In this document: piece by piece, positions 40,101 to 52,100 of the stretch
Position numbering within the stretch: position 1 is the first letter of the stretch
Layout of the letters: every line of letters starts with the position of its first letter
From: Symbiodinium natans
Taxonomy: Eukaryota > Sar > Dinophyceae > Suessiales > Symbiodiniaceae
Length of the DNA stretch: 64,000 nucleotides
Reading direction: 5' to 3'
Assembly: GCA_905221605.1 (NCBI GenBank)
Contig: CAJNDS010000002.1
Span: 871,881-935,880 of the forward strand
Notes under the pieces: generated by a model
Told to the model about the DNA's origin: nothing
Databases searched by the model: none
The model's input: the letters and a program-made list of their open reading frames with translations, nothing else
Program-made: the position numbers and the translations under genes

Positions 40101-43100
40101 GAACCTTAAAAGGGTTTATGGTCCATATACCTCAATAGGAATTATCGTAGTATAACCCACTCGTGCCGCTCGAGCCAGGAGGTCACTATTTTACTACTGT
40201 GCTATCTACTACTGTAACTTCTCGAAGTGCAAGGAATACCTCGGTTCCTATTCACTTTAGAAGGAAGTCCTCTGCCCCCCCCCCCCCCCCCCCAGCAGTT
40301 TGCATCTCGAAAACCCACACCTGTGCCGGTTGAGCCAGCAATTCATTGTTTTACTACGCTCCTATTTTCCTCGAAATTCAGAGAATTCCTCAGCTCCGAT
40401 TCAGTTAAATAAGAAATCCTCCACGCTCCCAGCGGCGCTCCGGCTCCTCTCAAAACCCTAAAGCTCAGCTCATCTGAACTTTACCCTGAGCCCTTTTGAC
40501 CCTAAGATCAACGTCTAAGCCCTCGGCTGCAGGACTCCAGAAACATTCGCCCCACACACACACACACACGACGCCAGCTGTTGTTTGCTCTAAGGTGTCG
40601 GGCTTCAAACGTGCGAAAGTGGCTTATCCCCTAAGACGATCTCGTTACCTGTGCTCTCAACTTCTGCATAGCCCCCGCGAGACCCAAGCCAGCAGGACAC
40701 GCTACTGGTAGGTCGGTCGAGGGCTTAGGGTGGAGGGTTCAGGGGCTTCCCCCTAAGTGAGGGTTCGGATTCTTTTCGACTTCAGAGCTCGCTGGCCGTC
40801 TTTAGACCAGACGTGTGCACAAGAATGCTCAAACCCATACCCTCAAATTGCAGAAGCCCACTCGACAAAGGCAAAGATGTCAAGCTCTGGTTGAAGTCGT
40901 GCCGCAAGCTCAAGGACTGCAGGCTGCCGGGCAAGGCCACATTCTCCAAACTCTGTTTGCAGGGGAAGCTCAGGGACTGCAAGTTGCCCGGCAAGACCAC
41001 ATTCTCCAAACCCTGGGAAAAAGAATGCCCGAATCTCAGGGACAGCAAGCTGCCAGGCAAGGCTACATTCTCCAAACTATGGTTGAAGAGATGCCCCAAG
41101 CTCAAGGACTGCAAGCTGCCAGGCAAGGCCACATTCTCCAAGCTCTGTTTGAAACACATTCCCAAGTCCAAGGACTGCAAGCTGCTAGGCAACGCCACAT
41201 TCTCCAAGCTCTGGTTGAAGACACCTTCGAAGCTCAAGGACTGCAAGCTGCCGGGCAAGGTCACATTCTCCAAGCAGTGGTTGAAAGCATATCCGAAGGT
41301 CAAGGACTGCAAGTTGCCAGGCAAGGCCACATTCTCCAAACTCTTGTTAAAACAATACCCGAAGCTTAAGGACTGCAAGTTGCCAGGCAAGACCGTATTC
41401 TCCAAACTCTGGTTAAAAGAATGCCCGAAGCTCAAGGACAGCAAGCTGCTAGGCAAGGCTACATTCTCCAAGCTTTGGTTGAAAGCAAATCCGAAGCTCA
41501 AGGACTGCAAGCTGCCAGGCAAGGCCACATTCTCCAGACTTTGGTTGAAAGTGCCTCCGAAGCCCAAGGACTGCAAGTTGCCAGGCAAGACCACATTCTC
41601 TAAAGTCTGGTTAAAAGAATACCCGAAGCTCAAGGACAGCAAGCTGCCAGGCAAGGCTACATTCTCCAGACTATGGTTGAAGCGATGCCCCAAGCTCAAG
41701 GACTGCAAGCTGCCAGGCAAGGCCACATTCTCCAAGCTATGGTTGAAACTGTGCCCGAAGCTCAAGGACTGCAAGCTGCCAGGCAAGGCCACATTCTGCA
41801 GACTTTGGTTGAAAGCGCCTTCGAAGCTCAAGGACTGCAAGTTGCCAGGCAAAACCACATTCTCCAGGCTCCGGTTGAAAGCATATCCGAAGCGCAAGGA
41901 CTGTAAGTTGCCAGGCAAGACCACATTCTCCAAGCTTTGGTTGAAATCGTTTCCGAAGCTCAAGGACTGCAAGCTGCCAGGCAAGGCCACATTCTCCAAA
42001 CTCTGGTTGGAAGAGCTTCCGAAGCTCAAGGACTGCATGTTGCCAGGCAAGGCCACATTCTCCAAACTCTGGGTAAAAGAATGCCCGAAGCTCAAGGACT
42101 GCAAGCTGCCAGGCAAGGCCACATTCTCCAAGCTCTGGTTGAAATCGTTTCCGAAGCTCAAGGACTGCAAGCTGCCGGGCAAGCCCACATTCTCCAAGCT
42201 TTGGTTGAAATCGTTTCCGAAGCTCAAGGACTGCAAGCGGTCAGGCAAGGCCACATTCTCCAAACTCTGGTTGAAAGCATATGCGAAGCTCAAGGATTGC
42301 AAGCTGTTCGGCAAGGCCACATTGTCCAAGCTCTGGTTGAAATCGTCTTCGAAGCTCAAGGACTGCAAGCCCTTTGGCAGGTCAACATTTTCGAGAATGT
42401 GCTCACCGTACAGCGTCAACGAAGAGATTGCGTCCTTTGCATGTACGTCCATCACGCTCAGGCGTTGGCCGTCTCTGGCTCGCAGAAAGGCAGCTGCAGC
42501 GCGCCCTGCACCAACCTAGGTTCGTTTTTCACACCTCCGACAACAACACCAAAATAAGATCCTCGCACCCAACAACGAGGGAAAAGATATCAACGAGGCA
42601 AGGGCAACCTGTTGAACCACATACGTGATGACATCGCCTTGAACTTGATCCCACAGCGGCTTGGAATCGTCCAGGGCATTGCCGCCAGCCGTCAGGACAA
42701 GCATGCCACCCAACCGCAAGCCGATCCTGCCTGCGATGCTCTTGCGCAAGTCTTCCACGGACATGTTATCTTCAAGAGGAAGATGCACTTCCTTAGTAGC
42801 CCAGCAACCATATTGTAATAATGGCACCCCTTTTTGGGTTGGTTGCTGTATAAGGGAACCTTGAACCCCAAAAAAGGGAAAAGGGTACCACTGGGCTACA
42901 AGCTTCTGAACCATCCAGGCCACAGACCGTCAACTGTCGGGCGACAATTGAGGCCATCAAACTCGCTTTGGCACTGCCGGAGGACCTTCCCTCCCCCTTC
43001 CTTGGGGACCAAATGAACCTTAAACAGGTTTATGGTCCACATACCTTAGTAGGAATTGTAGTAGTATAGGCCCATATACCTTAATAGGAAATTATAGTAG

Positions 43101-46100
43101 TATAGGGTCGGCCAATACAGGCTTGCGCCTTGGCTTGTGTGGCCTTGTGGACGACATGAGCCTATGTCTTACTTAGTAGCCCAGTAACCATATTATAATA
43201 AGGGCACCCCTTTTTGGGGTTGGTTACTTTATGAGGGAACCTTGAACCCCAAAAAAAGGGAAAAGGGTACCACTGGGCTACGAAGCTTAATAGGATTCTT
43301 TGGTAGGATGGGGCATCGAGTCTCTGATCCACATGTTAGATCAAACCCTAAACCCTAAGCCCTAAACCCTATATAAACCCTAAACCCTAAACCCGATATC
43401 ATGTCCCTAAGGGAGTTGGTCTATGAACGCCCGATGGTCGAAGGTCCCGCAAGCAGCTGGGCCGGCTTACAGTATCCTTGCTCTGGTTGAAGTCATCTGC
43501 CACCCCAAGGCCTATACGCACACAGGCCCTATACACCCTGGGTTTAGGGTATAGGGTTTAGGGTTCAGGGTTTAGGGCTGCCAAGCGTCGAAACTGCTTA
43601 TATATGTATATATATATATATATATATGCGCACAAGCCAAAGACAGCCCCATACCGCCTATACCATTACCCCCAAACCTTAGGACCCCCATGCCGACCCC
43701 CAACCCCAATATCCCAAACGCGGGCTTTCTAAAAAGACGCCAAGCCCTACGGGGTTGCCCAGTAACCTGGGATTAAAAAGGGTGCCCTTTTTTGCTTGAA
43801 GGGGTTCATAAGGGAACCTAAACCCCCCCCCCAAAAAAGGGAATAAGGGCACTACTGGGCATCCTAGCCTATAGAGTTAACGACTGAAACCCTAAACCCC
43901 GAACCCTTGGGCTCAACAGAGCCCAAGAACCCTATGCAGGGAAGACCTTTGGGCCCAACAGCAAAAACCCCAAGAACTAAGTGTCCCTATAAAGCCCTCG
44001 GGCCGAGGGCTTACTAGCTTTTTTGTTCTTCTGGTCGAAAGGATGGAGGTGAAGCTTTCTATTCGGGCTTCGGATTTCGTAGCGGCCTCAAGAACAAATA
44101 AATCGACCATAAACCCTAAACTAAGCCCTCATAGCCTCCAAGCCCGAAGCCCTAGTAGCCCTAAACCCAAAGCCCTAAGCCCTCAACCCTAAATCCTAAA
44201 CCCCAAAAGCCTCTAAGCCCTAGAAGCCCTAAACCCTGAGCCCCAGACCCTGAATTCCCTAAAGCCAACCTTGGGTTGATGCTTACCTTTTTTCCGATTC
44301 TGGGGCTTAGGATTTCGGGCAAACTTGGGGTTTAGGGTTTAGGGTTTAGGGTTTAGGGTTTAGGGTTTAGGGTTGAGGGTCCAGATGTACTGGTAGCAGG
44401 ACACAGAAACCGACAGCCCCAAGCCCTTTAAACCCAAAACCCTAAGTTTCGTGCAGCACCAACATTGACCCTAAGTAAGAGCCCTAAACCCTGAACCACT
44501 AAACCCCGAAGACCTGAACTCCTAGAACCCTAAAATCCCCTAAACCACTGGGCCTAAACCCTAAACCCCAAACCCTAAACCCTAAACCCTAAACCCCAAA
44601 CCCTAAACCCCAAACCCTAAACCCTAAACCTTAAACCCTAAACCCTAAACCCTGAACCCTAAACCCCCTAAAAGCAGGATTTAGGAGGGGTGCCTCAATA
44701 CGGTCCATGTCAGTGACGATGAGTTTGCCACCTATACCGCTGCAGGCACCTGGCTGGAGGCGGGTGTAGGTCCGATAACACATGAGGGTTTAGGGTTTAG
44801 GGTTTAGGGTTTAGGGTTTAGGGTTCAGGGTTTAGGGTTTAGTGTGCGGCAAAACCTTCAGTAAAACCCAAAAAGTTGGACACCTTTTTTAGGACAAATA
44901 GTGCTGGGATTCTGCAGCGGAATGGCCACAGGTAGCTGTATTGGGCTTCGGAACAACAGTTGAGGGATCTTCACAATTCAAGAAGGAGCTCAGCGCTCCG
45001 CACACTGTTTTCGTACGCCGGGTACGGTCCGTATGGCTCAGGTCGGCGATCTAAGTCGCCCGAACAAAGGGGCCCCTAGGTCCAAGCCTATAGAGCAGCG
45101 ATATCACGCAGCAAAGTCTGGTACAACACATGAGCAGATGAACCACTCTGAAAATCACCAATCGCACCACCCCCAAAAATAGTCAGCTGCTCAAGTGCTT
45201 GGCCTAGAGCCTCATCCACTTGTGAAATTGCGCTACGGCCAGCTTTCTTGTTCTTCTTGGCTGAAACAAACTGTGGATCATACTTGATGCACCAACGGCC
45301 AGTGCGTAAGAACTTCAAAAGTCCTACCCTGCACTCAGCACGCTTCTTCGTCAGAGCATCGGCAAGGTCAAAGTCAGAGGCTAGCCATCGCAAGAGGCCG
45401 GCGGTCCTTCTGAGATTGTCACGCAACTGGAAGGCCTGGAGAGCTGACCTCATGTTGCTCAATCCCAACAATGGCGACTCGTTCAATTCCACGGCGTCGT
45501 AACCGCCCTTGCTATCGGATGGCCAGCTTCTCCTCCATCTCCACGCGATCGCCACGAAGGGGTCGGTCGACAGCGTGTCCACCAGCTCCATGCAACTCTG
45601 CCCACAGAAGCCTCGTCCGGAAATTCTGGTCCTCGGCTTCCAGCATGGCTTGAACTTCAGCATCGTTACTGCCGATGGCCTTCCGCTTGAGTTTCCAGGT
45701 CCGCCAGGTAATCAAGCTCATCGGACACACTTCGCCGCTGAGGCTCTCGGGACCTGCCAGAAGTGTCACCAAACCACCAGTTGAATCGCCCTTGGGTCGA
45801 TTGGCATGCGCTTGATCTCCCATGGTGATCACGACGACTTCGGACCAATGCTTCGCCCGATGGAACTTCTGGAACACGAGGGAGAAGGGTTCACGGCGAA
45901 CTTCCGCAATGACCTCTTGGATCTCTCTCGCCACGCTCATCGTGCCCACGGTCACCAAGTCGGTGAGGAGGAGGTTGCAGCGGGCACTGATCTGTGGCTG
46001 TGACTGGATGGCCAACCATTGAAGTGCTCCAAGGCTAGCGCGGCATGCTTCAACATCACGATGTGTGAGGGGCTCTTCTGAGCGTAGTCGGTTCATGTCG

Positions 46101-49100
46101 ATCTCCACGTCGGCAAGGCCCTCCGCATAGTAGTCCTGGTTCACCACTATTTTCATAGCCCCAAGCTCGTCCTTGGTGGTGATGACGTCCGTGCCAGCGT
46201 GCCGGTAGTTCTTCGTTTTAGTCATCCCCCACTTGTAGGCCTTGTTGATCTTCTCACGGATCTCCATCCACTCGGGTGAGCCATCGCCAACTCGGTGAAA
46301 ATCATCAACATGTCCGCCCATAGCTCCCAGCAATTTTGGATGATTGCCGTCCATCACTTGACGTGATAGAAAGATCCACAAGCATCGCTCGCCAAGGATG
46401 GCTTGTCCTCCGAGTTTTGTCAAGGTCTTGCGCAAATCCAACCACAAACCACGGGGTGCCGTTGTGGAACCATAGATGTTCCTCAACACTCTCATAATGC
46501 CCTCCTCGCCGATGTTGAGTGCTTCACGAAGTTCACGAACACCAGATGTCCACAGCTCCTGGTCGGCTTCAGTGGCCTGGGTCTGCAAGAAAGCCGTCGC
46601 CAAATCCAGTCCCTCCAGTTCCCAGCCATGTTGTGCAGCCAGGGCGTAGAGCAGGTTTCTCCCAACAGTGCTTTGGACCGGACTCGCTGTCTTGAAGTTG
46701 GGATCCAGCAGGTTCGGATGCTCGAACCCCAAAAGCACGATGCGAGCTTTTGCCTTCTTCGTACAGTCACGATTGTACACGGTGTTGGGATTCGTGGCTT
46801 GGTCTTGCCGAGCTTCTTCCATGTCTTCCGTGGGCGTAAGTTTCCAGGTAAGGACCCAGCGGGCACGGACGATTCGCTTCGAATCATACGCCCGTTTGAC
46901 CTCGGCATCTCCAAGGCATTTTCTCACGGCCTCATTTTTCAGGAAAGAGTCCACCTCCTTGACTTTGGCTCGATCGAAGAGAACTTTCTCATGTCCTGGA
47001 AGCTTTGCCACGGAAACCTCGGCATCTTTCATCTTCTTGACCAAGTAGGCCACAGGATTCCGCTCGAAGGCCTTCTGCTGCCGATTCGACGTGAAGGGCT
47101 CCAATTCCATCTCTACCTTGAGGAACTCATGGGCCTCTTGGAATGCAGTAAACACGTCCAAGCCTTTCGCCTCCATAGCCGCCGTAGCATACAAATCCTG
47201 GACCCAATCATCAGCCACTCGTTGCCGCTTAGGTTCAGGAGACTGGTAGTCATTGACGTCGTCAACAGGCAGCGGCCTGGTAGCAGCATCATTGCCATTT
47301 GACGGTTCACCTCCAATCACCTCTTGGTCAGGAGTAGCACGTCCTTCACCTTCAGCTGGAGTGGTCGCTGGCGTCACTCTAGGAGCTGCTGCGGTTGTGG
47401 CTTCTGTAGAACTCGTGGCTCCCTTCTGTCCCAATGTCCGACCAAAGTGGTGGCCGACGTCAACACCAGCAGATTGCGGCGCTGTCTTCCGTAGCAATCG
47501 TGTGGTCGGTGAAGTTGTTGTTGTCGCATCAGGGGCCAATGGCAAGTTTGGCTCCTCGACCTCATCCATGTCGGGGATCTGGTCCGTGAGGTCCTGGAAC
47601 TCCCGTTGCGGCAGCATGTCCGCCAAGGAGCGCCATTTCGTCGGGTCTTCTTCACCAGACGTCTCAAAGGTGAACTTCTCGGTCGTGGTAGCAGGACGCA
47701 CAGAGTGGGCCGAGCATCGGAAAAGTTGGGCGCCGATGAGCACCCACACAATGTGGCGTCTTTCATCATCCGCTTCCTGGTGAGGCAGGACCTCGTTGAA
47801 AACCACACGACCGGGCCCTATCCAGTGTGGCTTCCCACTTTTCTTCAGGCCTCCACGCGGCCCTTGATACTGCTCCTTGGGCCAGACTCTTCGCCACACT
47901 TTCACCAGATCCATGGGTGCGAAACTTCTCAAGGGCTGTCGCACGCTGGTGTTGTTGAGCCTGGACAACACCCTTCTCGCACGCGTGCGCCTGGCGACAG
48001 CTTCGGCCTGCTCACGGGCTGTGACAAGCCTAGCAAATTCGCCCTTGTAGTCGGAGAGTGAGAAGGTGCGAATGTCCTCGTCGGAAAGCGAGTATTCTCT
48101 GCCGTAGGCCCACTGAAATGAGGAGTAGCCCGCGGTGTACTCTGTGGAGTTCAGGGCAGACGTCGCCAAATACAGGGTGATGAAGGGATCTTGATCCAGG
48201 GCCTCCATGTGGATGGCTGACGCCGTCATTTTCAGATCTTGGACTCCAGCTTCTACGATGCCGTGAGACCATGCTTCCTTCTCCGCCACATACGACACCA
48301 TGATGTTCAGGTTGTGGGCAAAGTCGTGCACGGTGTCCGAGGCAAAGGTCTTGGCCGCATCCATGATCAGCACACGGGGTTTGGGAAAGTTCCCCAGCCA
48401 ACGTTCCGTAAACGCCTTCAGCACGTCATCTGCCGTCTCCGTTCTCATCTGCAAGAAGTCGTACACGTAGAGAGGCTGAACTACCCGAAGCTTCGTGGCC
48501 ATGTCCATGAACAGTACGAACTTCACTTTCTGTTTCGAGCCCGGGGGTATCCACTCACCAGTGTCCGCACCCACGGCTTCCCAAGCTGCGTAAGAGGTGT
48601 GGGTGGCTGCTGGAGGAATTTGCCCCGAGCTGGTGCCACCCTGCTTCAGGCTCTGACATGCAGGGCACGGATGGTGAAGCGCAATCTCCACCTTCCATTC
48701 AGGGTGTCCGGCATCACGAACAATCTTGGCTAGGTTGCGATTGGTGGGGTGCCCAGCCGCCTTGTGGAGCTTGGCTACCTGTGCACGCCACCGTTCCTTC
48801 TCTTTTTCCTGCACATCCATCTCCGTTGTGGTAGTTGACGTAGTCGTCGATGGCACTGCCAGAAGCTCTCCCGTAGCCGGAACGGACGACTGCTCATTGC
48901 TGGTCTCCAAGGGAAATCCCAGTTCTCGAAGACGTTGTCGTTGACCCACGGACATGTCGCTCACAGACCGGGTGGTAAAGGCACTAATCACCATGCGAAG
49001 GCCCGTCCATGCTTGTGTCCCGTGCTTGGTCTTGGGGTCAAAGGCAACAATCTTTCCTCGCGTGGGCAAGACGTAGCCCCGAAGGAATGTACCATCTTCT

Positions 49101-52100
49101 TGTTGTCGTCGAGCAATGGCCACACCAGGAGGGGGTTCGCCATGTATCCATAGACCACCTTGCTGATAGTCGCCAACTCCATGGATGTAATTCGTGCTGC
49201 CGGTCATGTTGTTGTTGTCCTTGTGCAACAGGGAACCACCATTCAAGTTCACGAACAGGCCCGTCCAGGAACGACCAGGTAATCGATGGCGAAGGTACGC
49301 ATTCACATACCGGACCAGTTCTTCATGTTTTTCCGTGTCTCGAGAGATGCCACAAAAGGCACCATACGAGTACCCACCAAGAAGCAGTCTGACGGCATGG
49401 TGCCGCCCAACCCATCGTCGGCTCCCTTGTCGAGATTGACAGACAGCCTGTCGGAGTTCACTCAGAATGGTTTCCAGAGTCGATTGGTGGAAGTCTTGTC
49501 GAATTCGGGCATCCCGGGCCATGGATTCATGAGCAAGACGTTCAGCTGCCGAGATCACGAGCTCGTCCGCGATCTCCTCGTTGGTGATGGTCAGGGCCTC
49601 ATTCGAGTCAGAGGTGTCCTCTTCGGTCCATTCAATCAGTTCACACTCCGGCACGATGTCATCCACCGGAAACTCTTCCATCAATGCCGGCTGATCTTCA
49701 CGTAGATGTAGGAGTTGAACGTGTCGCTCCGGGACAAGTTGTTCCTTCCAGAATCGAGCGATGGCCTGTACCATCCGCCAGGGATAGTACGAGGAGCGCG
49801 CGGTCTCTCGTCCCTCAATGGCGCAATGGTTGCCGTGGTTGCCGGGGCATACTTTAGCTCGAAACCTCCGATGGAACTGTTCATCAGTGGTACGGATCTT
49901 CCATTGCTTCTTCACGAACAAGTTGTTGTCCTCATTGCGCATTCCATACGCACATCCGTCCACGCGACAGCTGAGCCAAGGGATGCCCTGAGACTCCAGG
50001 TGCTCTTCTAGGTCCACCAAGGGCTGTTGTTTCCAGCCTACACATGGCCAGGGCCACTCATAGTACACATCCGTGGTTTCGTCCTCGGCCAGGGTCTCCT
50101 TGATGAACTCGTTGGCAGACCAAAGAAGACGACGCTCACGGCGGCGTGCTGTCTCCAGCTTTATCTTCTTCTCCTCCGTGTTGTAGTTCACCACAGACCA
50201 CTGGCACCATTTGGTACAGGGCAGGCTGAACCATATTTTGCGAGGTCGGTATTTCCGCCGAAGTTCTCGCAAGGCATTCCACGTCGAGGGGTTGTAGAGG
50301 TCATAGCCACTGTGAAGGTTGATGCGGCGGGGCTTCAAGTCGTGCTCCTGTGAGGCCTGGCTCAACCAGCTGTGAGGGGCACAGGCAATCTCCCACACAC
50401 CATCGCGACCTTCCAAGTGCAACCCCATGAGAAGTGAGGATGTCGCCGTTGTCATCAAGGCAGCCATAGCCATCAGTTTCTTTCCAATGAACAAGGGTGC
50501 CTCCTTCTTCGTCACATACTTGGGCTTCATGGCAATCGGCTGAGATCGTTCTCGTAGGCGTGAATCAACTCCTCGTCGTCGGGCATCTCCGCCGTCTGTA
50601 CCACGCCCCAAGTGCTCGTTGGAGAACTCGTCGCCGTTGCCGAACTCGCCGGAGTGGTCGTAGTGTGGCCTGCCTTGAGATCGCGAATGGATTTCATCAG
50701 AACTTCCTCGGCCGTGATCTTCGCGAGCATGTGGTGGCACACCTTGGCCGTGGGCTTGGTCTCTCCCAGCAGCTGGCGAAGCTCTGTCAGCATCTTCATC
50801 ACGGTGGGGTGGTTCACCACTGCTGTAGAGTTGGCCGGACTCCCCTTGCGCGGGGTGTACAGGAGTCGAAGGCCGCATGTCTCGCAGATCACCCACTGGC
50901 CATGAGGATTTGCTTGAGGAACTCCCGGTGTGTGTTGGCCGAAGCATGGCCACTGCTTCCTTGCCACACGAGGATCCCTTGGATCCGCTTTCATGCACCG
51001 GGTCGGGTCGAGGGATCTTGGTCTGGTCTTTGGCTTTGATTTGGCCTTCAGCGCTGCCGTCAAGATCTCCTCCGCTTCCTTGTCGATCACGTGGCTCGCC
51101 GACGAGGGATAAGCCATGGGTCCGCGAAGATGAAGTTGTCGTAGGGGGCAAGGCGCTCGAGGCGCCGCACATTTGAGCTGAAAGAGCTGAAGACGAGGAG
51201 GAACGTTGCGCATGTTGGTACAGGAGCCACATTCTCTCACGGGCCACTTCCAAGTCAGCATCAGTTGACTCAACCTCACCTGCTGTCATGTCAAACCAAA
51301 CAGTACCCAGTTCAAGCATGTTGTGCGACAGGTGCTGCTGATGGTCACTGCCATGCGGGGGTTTCACTACCACATGTGCTTGACCGTGAAGATTCTGATG
51401 ACCACAAGTGAGGTGCTGGACAACATCCAAGGTGAAGTGCCCTTTCTTATTGGCCTCAAGATTGAAGATTCGAGGTTGGGGATCGCGAGTTCGCATGGCA
51501 AGACCTGTGGTGAAGTCTATCATCATGCCAACGCCACTAGCACCTAGGAAATCCATCCCGATAAGAATGGGGACCAAGGAGGACTTCTCGAAGTGGGACT
51601 GATTGTACTCCGACGGATTGGGCAGGGTATAGAGTGCAAACTCCCGACATTCACCAGAAACTTCACTGCGTATGTGGGTCCTACACAAAGCTCTGCCCCA
51701 TCGCCCATTCCCAAACCGGAAGTATGGCCGAGCAGACTGGTCCAGTTCGATGCGAGCTCCCTTGTCTTGCGCAAGGACAGCGGTGATGAGGCCTTGCACC
51801 ACCGCCTCTGGTGCTGCTGAGGCCGTTGCCCCACAGTCCAACATTCCAATGTGAGACTTGTCCACACTTGCGTTCGCCGAGTGCAGTTCCAGGCTATCGC
51901 TCAGCTCCAATCCGCCCACGAAGTAGTCGGCCGCATAGGCATTCACGGCTCTCGAGGGCTCCTTGCTCTTGCCCTTGCCCTTGCTTTTGCCCTTCGTCCA
52001 TGCTTGAGCATCGAGCCACATGCCCTTCTTGCCCTTGAATGGAGACTTGTTCTTGCCCTTGGAGGTGTAGAACATGTCCGGCGCGGTCGTCACGTAGTTG

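Larger units (their letters stand above)
1..44850. repeat. Dispersed interstitial telomeric arrays (TTTAGGG / CCCTAAA), both orientations
   Basis: Blocks of 2 to about 20 heptamers recur every few hundred bases, mostly in E1 introns. Long pure blocks include 1,084-1,170, 1,555-1,660, 2,644-2,727, 3,001-3,064, 4,664-4,718, 6,368-6,476, 8,393-8,458, 11,394-11,465, 14,434-14,525, 17,669-17,732, 18,276-18,376, 24,524-24,617, 28,914-28,968, 34,632-34,783, 35,603-35,663, 35,776-35,820 and 37,327-37,390. They are absent from exons, the FNIP genes and the Copia element. Confidence 0.95.
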
